A DNA stretch of 64,000 nt, from positions 1 through 64,000 of the forward strand of contig JAJDBT010000073.1 in NCBI GenBank assembly GCA_029261215.1. Reading direction: 5' to 3'. Numbering within the stretch: the first letter of the stretch is position 1; each line of letters begins with the position of its first letter. Positions 45,714 through 55,445 of this stretch are shown one piece after another. Source of the DNA: Nitrospirota bacterium (GTDB lineage: Bacteria > Nitrospirota > Nitrospiria > SBBL01 > JAADHI01). A program made the position numbers and the translations under genes. The notes beneath the pieces were generated by a model, which was not told where the DNA came from, ran no database searches, and saw only the letters and a program-made list of their open reading frames with translations.

Positions 45714-47134
45714 GATTCAAAGGCACCATCTTCCTCACCCTCCTGCTTATTTTGCTCGGATTTTATCTTTATGGCGTAGAGATTCCAAATGCAAAAAAGA
45801 AACAAGAAATTCTTTTTAAAGAAGGCAAGCTCTACAATTTCCAACTACATGAGATCTCCCGGATCACGATTCGTAGCCCCAAGGGAGAAGTGGAATTTGA
45901 GTATTTCCCAGGCCACCCCAGCACACCCTGGCGAATTTTTCATCCTGTTGAAACAATTGCAAACCAGAACGCAGCCGAAGAGATCGCCACACGTATAGTC
46001 GGACTGAAAGCCAGTCGCCTTGTAGAGGCAAAACCGAAAGAACTCAAAGAGTTTGGACTCGATCCAGCACCCTATCGTATTCTCGTCACGATTAACCAAA
46101 CAGATACAGAAGTCATCGAAATCGGAGACGAAAACCTAACGGGGACAGACGTTTATCTTCGCAAAGGAGAAGGAACCAGTCTTTACCTCGTTCCTTCAAG
46201 TATTAAAACCTTATTAAATAAAGATTTAAATGAGTGGAGACAACGAGAAATTTTCCCCTTTGCCCCGGAAGATATTTTTAAGATTAAAATCAGCTCTCCC
46301 AGGGGTGATTTAAATCTTAACAAAGAAGAGGACCACTGGGTATTCGAAAGCCAACCTTCTGAAAAAGAAGGAGGACTCCCTTTAAAAGTCCGTGGAAATC
46401 AGGGGGAAATTGCGAATCTTTTGGGAAGCCTCGTCAATTTTCGCGGAGACCGGTTTATTGATTTCAAAAAAAATCAGTGGAAAAGCACCTTTGGACCGCC
46501 TCTGCTCAAGGTCTTTTTACAACAGCATAAGGTCGAACGTGAAGCCACGTTTTACAAGGACCAGAGTAATCCGGATATTCTTTATGTTGTCATGAGCGAC
46601 TTTGACCCCATTTTTCAGATTTCAGAATCTGATTTGGAATCAGTGGATCAACCCTTTAATCACTATCGGGACAAACGTCTGCTTGCACTCGACTTTCCGG
46701 AGCAGATCGCAAGCATCGTGATCAAAAAACCAACAGAATCCTATACGCTTACAAAAAAGGATGGCCAATGGTGGATTATTCAGGGTAATGAGAAACCCAG
46801 AGAAGCAAAGGCGCTCAACAGGATTTCTCGTCTGCAAACGGACTTGTACCATCTTCAACTTGATACATTTAAAGATGGCATGGATAGCCCGTCTATAGAA
46901 ACTGGACTGAAAAACCCTCAACTTTCAATCTTCCTAAAAGATCAAAATGGCCTTACGCTTGGAGAATTAGATTTTGGCCGGATAAAAGAAGAAATGATCT
47001 TTGGAAAAAGCACAGGACAACCCCATCCATTTTTACTCAATAAAGCCTTTTTAAAAATCATCCCTCATGCTGAAAGATTACTCATCGAAGATCAAAAACC
47101 AGAAGAACCGGGACAATTTCAAGCCACAGAGTAG
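45710..47134 (+). CDS. DUF4340 domain protein
   Basis: The GTG at 45710 overlaps the preceding TGA by four bases and gives a 474-residue protein with an N-terminal signal anchor (GTIFLTLLLILLGFYLYGV). The rest is periplasmic and repeats a DUF4340-type module: ISRITIRSPKGEVEFEYF, IASIVIKKPTESYTLTKKDGQWWI, each followed by a Lys/Glu-rich helix. DUF4340 proteins are regularly encoded with GldAFG-like transporters, but their job is unknown; an envelope-anchored partner of the transporter is likely. Confidence 0.87.
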   Translation: MRFKGTIFLTLLLILLGFYLYGVEIPNAKKKQEILFKEGKLYNFQLHEISRITIRSPKGEVEFEYFPGHPSTPWRIFHPVETIANQNAAEEIATRIVGLKASRLVEAKPKELKEFGLDPAPYRILVTINQTDTEVIEIGDENLTGTDVYLRKGEGTSLYLVPSSIKTLLNKDLNEWRQREIFPFAPEDIFKIKISSPRGDLNLNKEEDHWVFESQPSEKEGGLPLKVRGNQGEIANLLGSLVNFRGDRFIDFKKNQWKSTFGPPLLKVFLQQHKVEREATFYKDQSNPDILYVVMSDFDPIFQISESDLESVDQPFNHYRDKRLLALDFPEQIASIVIKKPTESYTLTKKDGQWWIIQGNEKPREAKALNRISRLQTDLYHLQLDTFKDGMDSPSIETGLKNPQLSIFLKDQNGLTLGELDFGRIKEEMIFGKSTGQPHPFLLNKAFLKIIPHAERLLIEDQKPEEPGQFQATE

Positions 47135-47209
47135 AAGATCAAACATGCTTTTTCACTTCCTTTTTAAATACAGTAAAGTTATAATGAATGTGCGTAGTGT
47201 CTCAGTTTG

Positions 47210-47247
47210 AAAATTCCCAAATACCTCATGCTCGTGAAAATGGGCAT
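47210..47247 (+). repeat. dispersed repeat, copy B
   Basis: Shares AAAATTCCC, TGCTCGTGAAA and a GGG-AT end with copy A at 5217-5252. The sequence just after (GGATTCCTGCGTGAGTGAGG, 47266-47285) looks like a worn half of a GGATTCCCGC-type REP element. Confidence 0.45.
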
Positions 47248-47309
47248 CCAAATGTTTGCACTGCTGGATTCCTGCGTGAGTGAGGATGACAACTTAAAGG
47301 TGGGTCTGA

Positions 47310-47338
47310 TTGACTGGAATCTATTTGTTTGATATATT
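47310..47338 (+). promoter_or_regulatory. sigma-70 promoter of the DksA/TraR-like gene
   Basis: TTGACT (47310-47315), 17 bases, TATATT (47333-47338): five of six matches in each box. Start of transcription near 47345, 44 bases before the ATG. Confidence 0.6.
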
Positions 47339-47388
47339 CGGAAACTTATACATTGTTGATATTTTCTCACCCGATAGAGGAATGAATT

Positions 47389-47790
47389 ATGGGAAGTAAA
47401 AACACTCAATCAGAATTAACTCAAAAAACTTCGGGACGGCGCTTTGACGAGATCAAAAAAGACTTGGAAACCCAACGCGCAGATCTCCTCTCGGATGCCG
47501 GTCTGGTACAAGATTTAAATGGGAACCAGCGAGGAGAATCGTTCCCTGATTTAAGCGACCAAGCTTCGGCTGAAGCCAATCAGAATTTTTCCCTGAGGCT
47601 TCGTGAACGAGAACAAAAACTGGTCAAGAAAATTGATGCCGCATTAAGCCGAATTGCAAATGGAAGCTACGGCATTTGTGAACTCTGTGAAGAAGAAATT
47701 GCAATGCCAAGACTAAAAGCACGACCTGTGACAACCTTCTGCATTGAATGCAAGACCAAACAAGAAGAAGAAGAAAAAAACAGACAGTAG
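47389..47790 (+). CDS. DksA/TraR-family zinc-finger protein
   Basis: 133 residues, GAGGAATG-type start region. An N-terminal helical hairpin (FDEIKKDLETQRADLLSD, then LRLREREQKLVKKIDAALSRIANG) is followed by the four-Cys zinc finger (CELCEEEI and CIECKTK) of DksA and TraR. The coiled-coil tip residues DxxDxA of true DksA appear altered (LSDQASAE region), so it may be a DksA-like protein with a different target. DksA proteins enter the RNA polymerase secondary channel and modulate rRNA and stress promoters with ppGpp. Confidence 0.88.
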   Translation: MGSKNTQSELTQKTSGRRFDEIKKDLETQRADLLSDAGLVQDLNGNQRGESFPDLSDQASAEANQNFSLRLREREQKLVKKIDAALSRIANGSYGICELCEEEIAMPRLKARPVTTFCIECKTKQEEEEKNRQ

Positions 47791-47879
47791 TTCCTCACGA
47801 CTTCAGACTACTTTCGCCTTTCTATCAAAACATACAACGAATAGAGCCGCTGTTATAAAAATGCTTGAGTTGAAAGACG

Positions 47880-48068
47880 ATGAGGGAAATCGGCGGTTGC
47901 TTTCTTGTTTTCCTCGGCATTTTTGGAATTATTTTTTCCATTGCCATTAGTTTTTCATATTACTTGCTTCCTCTCGCTTTTATCATCTTTATTTGTTCAT
48001 TAATTATCGTTTCTTGCGGCTTGGGCACACCCAAGTCTGGAAAAGAGAAAAAAGGAAAACATGATTGA
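47880..48068 (+). CDS. small membrane protein, 62 residues
   Basis: Two hydrophobic helices (FLVFLGIFGIIFSIAISF and LLPLAFIIFICSLIIVSC) and a Lys-rich cytoplasmic tail. Its end overlaps the start of the next small gene by eight bases, which favours a real two-gene unit. No known family; no strong ribosome-binding site. Confidence 0.45.
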   Translation: MREIGGCFLVFLGIFGIIFSIAISFSYYLLPLAFIIFICSLIIVSCGLGTPKSGKEKKGKHD

Positions 48069-48309
48069 AATCGGCATGTGGCTACAGACCTCCGCGGGAG
48101 AAACCTTGTTAGTCAAAAAAGATGCAAACGGATATCCAGATATTGTTTCATTAGATCCGGATACTTCATTTGAGGGCGTTAAAGAAAAAAAAGAAAAAGG
48201 GAAGTTACTCTATGAAGAATTGACCGGGAAACAATACCCGCATCCCAATGCGACGACCCGTCAGGTTTTGTGGGATTTTTTAGAGGTTGCGATACAGCAT
48301 TTGCCGTAA
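48061..48309 (+). CDS. small soluble protein, 82 residues
   Basis: ATG preceded by AAAGGA. The sequence is hydrophilic with a plausible fold (MWLQTSAGETLLVKKDANGY, then KGKLLYEELTGKQYPHPNAT and a C-terminal helix). I recognise no family. It is translationally coupled to the membrane protein before it and convergent with the TPR gene, from which it is separated by only 13 bases. Confidence 0.55.
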   Translation: MIEIGMWLQTSAGETLLVKKDANGYPDIVSLDPDTSFEGVKEKKEKGKLLYEELTGKQYPHPNATTRQVLWDFLEVAIQHLP

Positions 48310-48322
48310 AAATGGGGGGAGT

Positions 48323-49063
48323 TTATTCAGGGCTTTCTTCTTCAGAAATGATTTGTTTCTTTGCAAGTGACAGGTAGACATCCACTTCAGTCCCCTTGGG
48401 ATCAATTTCCTTCACGGCTTCCCACTCTTTTAAAGCCATGTCAAAAAAACCATTTGTATAATAAGTAATACCAAGATGGATCATCGCAGGCGTATAAGTC
48501 CGTTTGACCTCTTTTGCCATACGAAATGTATCAATCGCCTCATTGTATGATCCTTTTTCACGTAAAGTAATTCCCAAACGTGTGATCACATCTACAAAAT
48601 TAGGCCGCATCGAAAGGGCTTTGCGGTACTGCTCTTCCGCATCCTCAAGCAAACCCGCTTCAAAATAGGTATTACCCAGTTTAAAGTGCTCATTTGCAAG
48701 CTTTCCTTCTAAAAAAGGATCTATTTTGCCTTTGCCATCCCGGCCCTTCTCACTCGCGAACTTCGCAGCTTTTGAAAAAACAGCCGCCGCCTTTTCATAT
48801 TGTTCCGTATCATTATAGGCAATCGTCAGGTTCAAAGCTGCCTCTGTGTAATGTGGATTAATCTCCAATGCCTTTTTAAAAAAGGTGATGGACTGCTCAA
48901 AATCACCGGCCTGATGTTTAATAAATCCGAGGTTGTTATAGATGTCGGCACAGCTATTCGGGAGGATCGTGATTAACTCATAAAATAATTTTTCGGCCTC
49001 TAAATAACACTCATCCTCAAAATAGAGTTGGGCCTGTTTATATTTATTTTCAAAATCACTCAT
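48323..49063 (-). CDS. soluble TPR protein
   Basis: 246 residues from ATG 49063 (MSDFENKYKQA); the frame is open four codons further. About six tetratricopeptide repeats: AQLYFEDECYLEAEKLFYEL, NNLGFIKHQAGDFEQSITFFKKALEINP and AEEQYRKALSMRPNFVDV among them. No signal peptide. The start overlaps the end of the kelch gene by eight bases, so the two are coupled, downstream of ilvD. Probably a scaffold for the kelch protein. Confidence 0.85.
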   Translation of the reverse strand: MSDFENKYKQAQLYFEDECYLEAEKLFYELITILPNSCADIYNNLGFIKHQAGDFEQSITFFKKALEINPHYTEAALNLTIAYNDTEQYEKAAAVFSKAAKFASEKGRDGKGKIDPFLEGKLANEHFKLGNTYFEAGLLEDAEEQYRKALSMRPNFVDVITRLGITLREKGSYNEAIDTFRMAKEVKRTYTPAMIHLGITYYTNGFFDMALKEWEAVKEIDPKGTEVDVYLSLAKKQIISEEESPE

Positions 49064-50000
49064 TTTCAAACCCAATCACGGAATTCTTGACAGAACGATT
49101 AGCCCGCCATCCGCCAATCAAATAAATCGTACTCCCCACAACTGCAAGCCCCATTGCCGCGCGATCCAGGGGCATGGGTGGTAAAACAGACCAGGTTTTA
49201 TTTTTAAGATCTAAAACATTCCCAAGTTTGCAAATGCCGATCCCTTCCCGAAATCCGCCAAAAATATAGAGTCTATTTTTAAAAACGACGGCTCCCTGAC
49301 CCGCAGAAGAAGAAGGGAGCGCAAGAGAACTTTGAGCCCAACGGGAGGTCTTGGGATCATACACCTCTATCAAATCGTATTCATGAAACCCTTCCGGTGT
49401 CGCCGCCACACCGCCCAAGACCCACAATTGATCGTCAATGGTAATCGCAGAGGCAGCAAAACGAGGCGTCGGCATATCATCGACCGATTCCCAAGGCTTT
49501 GAAGACACATCCCAACGTTCCGTAAAGGAAAAAGCCGGATCGGTCTGAGGCCCTCCTTCTGTTGCATCGGGGTGATGTCCACCAATAATATAAATCTTAT
49601 TGTCCAGAACAGCACAGGCAGGGTAATCGTGAGGCTGGAGCAGACTGGGCTGTGTTTCCCATCGGTCTTCTTTAGGGTAATAGGCTTCGACGGTCGTCAG
49701 AAATTTAAACCTGCCATCCGGTTTTTTAAATCCACCTCCCATGACGTAAATGGCATCGCCAAAGGTCACGGCCGAAGCGCCGGATCGTTGTGTTGGCATT
49801 GGAGAAAGCGCTGACCACTGATCTAAATTAGGATCATATACTTCTGAAAGGTTCAGGCTTTTAAACGCGTCCCCTCCCCCGCCAAAGGAATAAATTTTGT
49901 CTTGGTACACTGAAACCGCAGGATGAGAACGCGCTTCCCCTAAAGCAGAAAAAGTTTTCCAGACACCTGAGCTATTGGGTAAGTGAATACATACCTCCAA
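49056..50000 (-). CDS. kelch-repeat beta-propeller protein
   Basis: 314 residues with six kelch repeats, each ending in the IY-x-GG pattern (IYSFGGGG, IYVMGGGF, IYIIGGHH, LWVLGGVA, LYIFGGFR, IYLIGGWR), which make a six-bladed propeller. No signal peptide, so it is cytoplasmic, unlike many bacterial kelch proteins. The start codon is uncertain: TTG 50000 overlaps a GGAGG site, and an ATT a little downstream would be better spaced. It follows ilvD by 16 bases and overlaps the TPR gene by eight. Function unknown. Confidence 0.85.
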   Translation of the reverse strand: MEVCIHLPNSSGVWKTFSALGEARSHPAVSVYQDKIYSFGGGGDAFKSLNLSEVYDPNLDQWSALSPMPTQRSGASAVTFGDAIYVMGGGFKKPDGRFKFLTTVEAYYPKEDRWETQPSLLQPHDYPACAVLDNKIYIIGGHHPDATEGGPQTDPAFSFTERWDVSSKPWESVDDMPTPRFAASAITIDDQLWVLGGVAATPEGFHEYDLIEVYDPKTSRWAQSSLALPSSSAGQGAVVFKNRLYIFGGFREGIGICKLGNVLDLKNKTWSVLPPMPLDRAAMGLAVVGSTIYLIGGWRANRSVKNSVIGFENE

Positions 50001-50016
50001 TTAAAAACCAAGCGAA

Positions 50017-51690
50017 CTATGTTGTAATCGCGCCTTCAGAAGCAGAAGAAACGTGACGGGCATATTTTGCCATCACCCCTTTTTTATAACGCGGAAGGGG
50101 TTCTTTCCAATCCTTGAGCCGTATGCTGATCTCTTCTTCGCTGAGCTCAAGGGTTAATTTTCGCTTTTCGATGTCGAATGTAATGATATCACCATTTTTC
50201 ACTGCCGCAATAGGACCACCCACAGCCGCCTCCGGTGAAACGTGCCCGGCCATCAAACCACGCGTTGCGCCGGAGAATCGGCCATCAGTCAAAAGTGCAA
50301 CGGAACTGCCTAAATCCGCGCCCACAATCGCGGCGGTCACACCCAGCATCTCCCGCATGCCCGGACCGCCTTTGGGGCCTTCGTAGCGAATCACGACCAC
50401 ATCGCCCGCGACAATCTGGTTGGATTGCACTGCAGCAAAAGCCGCTTCTTCACAATCAAATACCTTTGCGGGGCCTTGATGATACAAACGTTCATACCCT
50501 GCGACTTTGATGACACAGCCTTCAGGAGCAAGATTTCCTTTTAAAATAACCAATCCACCCGTTGCTTTAATCGGATCTGAAAGTGAATGAAGCACTTTTT
50601 GACCCGGCGTTTCTTTTGCCAAGACCGCTTCTTCGCCAATCGTTTTTCCGCTCACGGTCATGACATTGGGGTGAAGGATTCCGGCATCTAAAAGGCGTTT
50701 TGCAATGAGACGAATACCGCCGGCCTGATGCATATCTGTGGCCACATATTTCCCCCCCGGTTTTAAATCAGCCAGAAGCGGGGTAAGCGCGCTGATTCGG
50801 TCAAAATCGTCAATGTCTAAAGGAATATCCATTTCACGCGCAAGTGCAAGTAAATGTAAAACCGCATTGGTCGATCCACCCGTCACGGCCACGGCCGCAA
50901 TGCCATTTTCGATGGATTCCCTTGTGATAATTTGATCCGGCCGAATATCGCGTTTTAAAATTTCCATCACATGCTGTCCGGCCTCAAAGGCGATTTGATC
51001 CTTGTTTGGGTCTTCAGCCGGCACACTCGCACTGCCCATGTATGAGATTCCCATCACTTCAAAAACAGTCGCCATGGTGTTGGCCGTAAATTGTCCGCCA
51101 CACGCACCGGGCCCCGGACAGGCATTGTCTTCCAGCATTTTTAAATCATTCGTGGACATCTTCCCCTTTGCCACCGAACCCACAGCCTCAAACACATCCT
51201 GTATCGTGACATCATGTCCCTGAAAATGACCGGGGGCAATCGACCCGCCGTAAAGCATCAAGGAAGGCCGGTTTAAACGCCCTAAGGCCATAACCGCCCC
51301 AGGGATTGTTTTATCGCAGCCTGAAAGTGCAATCACCCCATCAAAAAAATGCCCCCGTGCGACCAACTCAATCGAATCCGCCACAATCTCGCGAGAAATA
51401 AGAGACGCTTTCATCCCCTCTGTACCCATTGTGATGCCGTCGGAAATGGCAATGGTATTATATTCGATCGGAGTCCCGCCCGCCGCGCGAATGCCTTCTT
51501 TCACTTTGGCGGATAAACGCCTCAAATGATAATTACAGGGCATGGTTTCAATCCAGGTATTCGCGACGCCAATGATCGGCTTGGCGAGGTCTTCATCGGT
51601 AAACCCGATGCCCTTAAGCATCGCCCGGGCAGGTGCACGGTCGACCCCGTCATGTATCGTTTGGCTTTCTTTTCTGAGGTTGGCGCTCAT
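50017..51690 (-). CDS. ilvD: dihydroxy-acid dehydratase
   Basis: 557 residues, full length. The Fe-S cluster cysteines are seen in [27 protein letters not shown] and [11 protein letters not shown], and other family motifs include [30 protein letters not shown] and [13 protein letters not shown] near the C-terminus. The enzyme dehydrates dihydroxyisovalerate and dihydroxymethylvalerate in valine, leucine and isoleucine synthesis. No other ilv gene is adjacent; instead kelch and TPR genes follow in the same operon. Confidence 0.97.
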   Translation of the reverse strand: MSANLRKESQTIHDGVDRAPARAMLKGIGFTDEDLAKPIIGVANTWIETMPCNYHLRRLSAKVKEGIRAAGGTPIEYNTIAISDGITMGTEGMKASLISREIVADSIELVARGHFFDGVIALSGCDKTIPGAVMALGRLNRPSLMLYGGSIAPGHFQGHDVTIQDVFEAVGSVAKGKMSTNDLKMLEDNACPGPGACGGQFTANTMATVFEVMGISYMGSASVPAEDPNKDQIAFEAGQHVMEILKRDIRPDQIITRESIENGIAAVAVTGGSTNAVLHLLALAREMDIPLDIDDFDRISALTPLLADLKPGGKYVATDMHQAGGIRLIAKRLLDAGILHPNVMTVSGKTIGEEAVLAKETPGQKVLHSLSDPIKATGGLVILKGNLAPEGCVIKVAGYERLYHQGPAKVFDCEEAAFAAVQSNQIVAGDVVVIRYEGPKGGPGMREMLGVTAAIVGADLGSSVALLTDGRFSGATRGLMAGHVSPEAAVGGPIAAVKNGDIITFDIEKRKLTLELSEEEISIRLKDWKEPLPRYKKGVMAKYARHVSSASEGAITT

Positions 51691-51740
51691 GGATTCACTC
51701 CTTCAAAATAAAAAGATCAAAATTAAAACAAGCTGGTACT

Positions 51741-52754
51741 TCAAATCACTTCGAGTAGTTTTTCCTGACAGGAAGAGGCATGTTTCAGACCCAAATCTTC
51801 AATCATGCGCAAGTCGTCATCTGATTTACGGCCCGAAGTTGTGAGATAGTTGCCAATCAGGGTATGACTGGCCCCCGCCGTAAACATCCATGACTGGAGA
51901 TCACGAAGATGCAGTTCTCGTCCCCCTGCGGTCATGATGTCTTTTGAAGGCATCATGAGACGGTAAACGGCAATAATCTTTAAGATTTCCATTGGCTGAA
52001 GCGGGGGAAGATCTTCCAGGGGGGTATCTTTAATCGCGTTCAAAAAATTAAGTGGCACAACATCCACATCCAGTTCCTGAAGCGCAACCGCCAATTCGAT
52101 TCGTTGGTCCAGCGATTCCCCCATGCCAAAAATCCCGCCCGAACAAATGCCCATTCCGGCTTCTTTACAATACTGAATCGTTTTCAGGCGCTCATCGTAA
52201 CTATGTGTGGTACAAATATTCGGGAAAAAGGAACGCGCCGTTTCCAGATTGTGATTATAAAAAGCAAGTCCGGCTTCCTTGAGTTGAACGGCAATTTTTC
52301 GTTCGGCAATAATACCTAAAGACGCATCTGTCCGTGTATGTCCTGCTGAAGAGAGCGCGCGAATGCGTTCCAAAATGGCATCCAGATCCGGGCCTTCCCG
52401 TAAGCCCCACCAGGCCACGACAATGCCAAATGCTTCCGCATTATGCGATGCGGCTGTTTTCGCCTCTGAAACCAGCTTTTCCGAGCTTGTCAGGGGATAA
52501 GTGTCAATCGCCGTACCGTGATATGCCGACTGGGCACAAAAGCTGCAATTTTCAGAACAATTCCCTGACTTTGCATTGGAGATCGAACACAAATTAATCT
52601 GATCCCCGCAAAAGTGCTGCCTGACCCGGTTCGCAGAGGAAATCAGGTCAATAATATCCGCCCCCTCCGCCTGGATGAGACGGCATCCCTCTTCATAAGA
52701 CAAGCGCTCATTCGCAATCGCTTTATCTTCCATTTCTCTTATAAATGTACGCAT
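51741..52754 (-). CDS. bioB: biotin synthase
   Basis: ATG 52754 with GGGG five bases upstream gives 337 residues. The radical-SAM cysteines are in CSENCSFCAQS, followed by YNHNLETA, the 2Fe-2S ligands (Cys in CTTHSYDER and CSGGIFGMGE regions), PLNFLNAIKDTPLE and TAGGRELHLRD with the conserved Arg. The enzyme inserts sulfur into dethiobiotin. It lies 50 bases upstream of ilvD on the same strand; other bio genes are not in the window. Both are Fe-S enzymes. Confidence 0.97.
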   Translation of the reverse strand: MRTFIREMEDKAIANERLSYEEGCRLIQAEGADIIDLISSANRVRQHFCGDQINLCSISNAKSGNCSENCSFCAQSAYHGTAIDTYPLTSSEKLVSEAKTAASHNAEAFGIVVAWWGLREGPDLDAILERIRALSSAGHTRTDASLGIIAERKIAVQLKEAGLAFYNHNLETARSFFPNICTTHSYDERLKTIQYCKEAGMGICSGGIFGMGESLDQRIELAVALQELDVDVVPLNFLNAIKDTPLEDLPPLQPMEILKIIAVYRLMMPSKDIMTAGGRELHLRDLQSWMFTAGASHTLIGNYLTTSGRKSDDDLRMIEDLGLKHASSCQEKLLEVI

Positions 52755-52873
52755 AGACACCCCTTTTTAATCCCTAAAAATTTTCAGGATTCTAGCACAG
52801 AGAGGCTTTGAAAGTCATTCTTAAATCAATCGTTTGTTGCTGGAGGATTCAAATACGGATAATACGGGAAGTC

Positions 52874-53074
52874 TTAAAGAAACAGATTAAATAGTCCGTC
52901 AAAAAAATGGGGAACACACAAAAGCAGTACCCCGCCTAATCCGACAATTAGACTAAGAGGCAGTGCCAGAGCTGCAAAAGCGTTATATGGGGATTTCAGA
53001 GCATATTGCCCCCAAAAGCCAAAAACGACTCCAGATAAACCGAGGAGCACTGCAGTTACAGAGAAAAAAATCAT
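52874..53074 (-). CDS. small two-helix membrane protein, 66 residues
   Basis: Two hydrophobic helices (VTAVLLGLSGVVFGFWGQYAL and LPLSLIVGLGGVLLLCVPHFF). It begins nine bases after the gene before it and is last in the five-gene ABC/TPR operon. No family recognised. Being in phase, strand and spacing with the operon supports a real gene. Confidence 0.6.
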   Translation of the reverse strand: MIFFSVTAVLLGLSGVVFGFWGQYALKSPYNAFAALALPLSLIVGLGGVLLLCVPHFFDGLFNLFL

Positions 53075-53083
53075 TTCAATTCC

Positions 53084-53746
53084 TTACGCTTTGGCCATTC
53101 CGATGATCCACAGGGCATAAAACAGAATAATAACGCTCCCCCATTTGACCCCTTGGCGCGCAATGATCTGCGTCCCTTCTCCCCGAAAAGCCCGCCAAAT
53201 AAACATTAGAACACCTGAGACCCAGCCTAAAAATCCAATGACCAAGACCATCGACCAGAAAGGATCTGGCTTCATTGGTCTTGTTAAAATAGTAAGCGCC
53301 TCTTCTGTTTTTTGATCAATGCTTTTCCGTCGATCGACTTCAGAATAATGGGTCTGCTCCGCCATTAAACGGGCAATTTTGATATTGCTGCGATCAATCC
53401 ACTCTTGTCCGGGTGTGTAAAAACTCCGGGTCGCATAAAAAGCACTGCGAAGAGATCGATAGGCCTCCAATGCCATTTTGTCCTCTTTTTCTTCCAGAAT
53501 TTCTGCAACGCGCCATAATTGCGTTGCAGCAGGCTCGACGTAGCCTCCGAGCGGTAAATACCAAAGCATGGTACGTTCATAATGCCTGATGGCAAGACGG
53601 TAATTTCCTTCTGAAAATGCCGTTTCCGCCTTTTGAAATTCCTTTTTGGAGGAAAGAAAGACCTTGAGATACACCATAAGGAGCAGCATCAAGACACAAA
53701 GGAGGCCGATCCCGATCCCGATTTTCTTTGCGGTATGATGATTCAT
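53084..53746 (-). CDS. membrane protein with TPR-like periplasmic domain
   Basis: 220 residues: an N-terminal membrane anchor (IGIGIGLLCVLMLLLMVYLKVFL), a TPR-like region (FQKAETAFSEGNYRLAIRHYERTMLWYLP, then EEKEDKMALEAYRSLRSA) and two C-terminal membrane helices (FWSMVLVIGFLGWVSGVLMFI and VIILFYALWIIGM). Starts two bases after the permease stop. Probably forms part of the membrane complex of this ABC system. No named family. Confidence 0.75.
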   Translation of the reverse strand: MNHHTAKKIGIGIGLLCVLMLLLMVYLKVFLSSKKEFQKAETAFSEGNYRLAIRHYERTMLWYLPLGGYVEPAATQLWRVAEILEEKEDKMALEAYRSLRSAFYATRSFYTPGQEWIDRSNIKIARLMAEQTHYSEVDRRKSIDQKTEEALTILTRPMKPDPFWSMVLVIGFLGWVSGVLMFIWRAFRGEGTQIIARQGVKWGSVIILFYALWIIGMAKA

Positions 53747-53748
53747 GC

Positions 53749-54516
53749 CTATTTGAAATCTCTCCTTTCAAAATTGACGACCGATAGAATCATGAGCGTT
53801 GTAATATAGATCACGCCGTACAGTATCGTTAAAACAAGCTTATCATTTTCTACGGAAAGGTGATAAACCGCCTCAGCTTTAAAATTAAAACGCTCCAGGT
53901 TAGGCAGCACGTAATAAAAAAACAACGTAATTTTCTCTAATAAGAAACTCCCCGAATCATTCCCGAATTGCTTGAGATATTCCGTTAAATGACCAATGAT
54001 ATAAATGGCGAAGGTAAACATGCCGCTTAAAAACGGGGTTGAAAAAGAAGAGAAAAAAATCGCCACAGCAGAGATCACCGCAATCTCGATAAAAATAGTA
54101 GCAAGTGAAAGTAAGAGATAAAAATCAATACGACCTTCGTAAAATAAAACCAGCAAAAACAGGAAAAAAGACATCAATAGCGTCTCAACAAACAAGGTGA
54201 GCAAGATACCAAAATATTTTCCAAGCAGATACTGACCGCGCTTGACCGGCTTTGCCAAGAGCGGATAAATTGTCCGATTTTCAATCTCCTGATACACAAG
54301 GTTAATCCCCACAACAATAGCAATAATGATGCCAAAGAGATTAATACTGCCAAGCCCCAAATCCTTAATAATTTTATTACGCTGCCCAACTGTGGCCTGG
54401 TCCAATACCAATGAAATCAGCATCATGATAAAAGCGAAAAAAATCAGGCTGTAGAGAATTTTATTTCGGATGGCTTCTTTAAAGGTGTTTACTGCAATGG
54501 CCCGAATGGCTTTCAT
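53749..54516 (-). CDS. ABC-2 type permease
   Basis: The start ATG 54516 overlaps the ATPase stop by four bases; the frame is open further but without similarity. 255 residues, six membrane helices; RAIAVNTFKEAIRNKILYSL at the start and VYQEIENRTIYPLLAKPVKRGQYLLGKY (coupling region) are hallmarks of the NosY/YfiM-like permeases. Works with the preceding ATPase to export an unknown substrate. Confidence 0.88.
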   Translation of the reverse strand: MKAIRAIAVNTFKEAIRNKILYSLIFFAFIMMLISLVLDQATVGQRNKIIKDLGLGSINLFGIIIAIVVGINLVYQEIENRTIYPLLAKPVKRGQYLLGKYFGILLTLFVETLLMSFFLFLLVLFYEGRIDFYLLLSLATIFIEIAVISAVAIFFSSFSTPFLSGMFTFAIYIIGHLTEYLKQFGNDSGSFLLEKITLFFYYVLPNLERFNFKAEAVYHLSVENDKLVLTILYGVIYITTLMILSVVNFERRDFK

Positions 54517-55445
54517 CTCGTGCTCTCCTGAATTTCTTCCAAAAACATATCTTCCAAGGATTCTTTTCGCGGCGTGACGGAAATGAGTTGACCCTTTTCC
54601 TGAATCACCCATGCAAGCAACCTGGACAGACAGGACTCATCTGAAACAGAAACCGTATAGGTTTCGTTGTGACAGACCACAGTATTTGAAATGGACTCAA
54701 TGGTCTGGAATTTTTCCGGAGCAACCCCTCGCAAACACACATCAATCGAATAGGTTTTTGGATCAAGTAAACTTTCAAGTTTGCCCTGACTTTTAAGCGT
54801 CCCCTTGATTAAAATCGCAACCTGATCACAGATTAATTCGGCATCCGATAGAATATGCGTACTGAAAAATATCGTTTTCCCCATTTCCTTTAAATGAAGC
54901 ATAATGTCCCGAACCTGCTTTCGGCCAATGGGGTCCAGTCCCGACATCGGTTCATCCAGAACAACCAGTACAGGATCGTTAATCAGGGCCTGCGCCAAAC
55001 CGATACGCTGTAACATCCCTTTTGAATACTGGCGAAGCTGCGTATGCTCTGCCCCCTTTAAATGCACCAAGTTAAGAAGTGACTCAATTTTTCGAGAGCG
55101 GTCTGTTTGATTGAGTCCAAATAACTCGCCGCAAAAATGTAAAAACTCCAGTCCTGTAAGATACTCATAAAAATAAGGACGTTCCGGTAAAAACCCAATT
55201 TTTGCACGAACAGAAACCTCGTCAACGGATTTTCCAAAAATGCGCGCTTCCCCGAATGTCGGGCGAATCAGCCCGAGCAAAAGCTTAATGGTCGTTGTCT
55301 TTCCGGCACCATTTGGGCCTAAAAAGCCAAAAGTCGTTCCAGGCTCAACATTCAGACTGACATCGGAAAGCGCGGGAATTTTCTTGAGTAAAAACCCGGA
55401 TCTGAATACCTTTCCTAATTTATGAGTCTCAATCGCTCTCTGCAT
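54513..55445 (-). CDS. ABC transporter ATP-binding protein
   Basis: 310 residues with Walker A GPNGAGKTT, Q-loop, signature YSKGMLQRIGLAQ, Walker B VLVVLDEPMSGLDP and the STHILSD switch. A C-terminal domain of about 90 residues follows, ending LEDMFLEEI as in other ABC-2 exporters. It overlaps the upstream TPR gene by 17 bases and the permease by four. Partner of the permease; cargo unknown. Confidence 0.93.
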   Translation of the reverse strand: MQRAIETHKLGKVFRSGFLLKKIPALSDVSLNVEPGTTFGFLGPNGAGKTTTIKLLLGLIRPTFGEARIFGKSVDEVSVRAKIGFLPERPYFYEYLTGLEFLHFCGELFGLNQTDRSRKIESLLNLVHLKGAEHTQLRQYSKGMLQRIGLAQALINDPVLVVLDEPMSGLDPIGRKQVRDIMLHLKEMGKTIFFSTHILSDAELICDQVAILIKGTLKSQGKLESLLDPKTYSIDVCLRGVAPEKFQTIESISNTVVCHNETYTVSVSDESCLSRLLAWVIQEKGQLISVTPRKESLEDMFLEEIQESTR

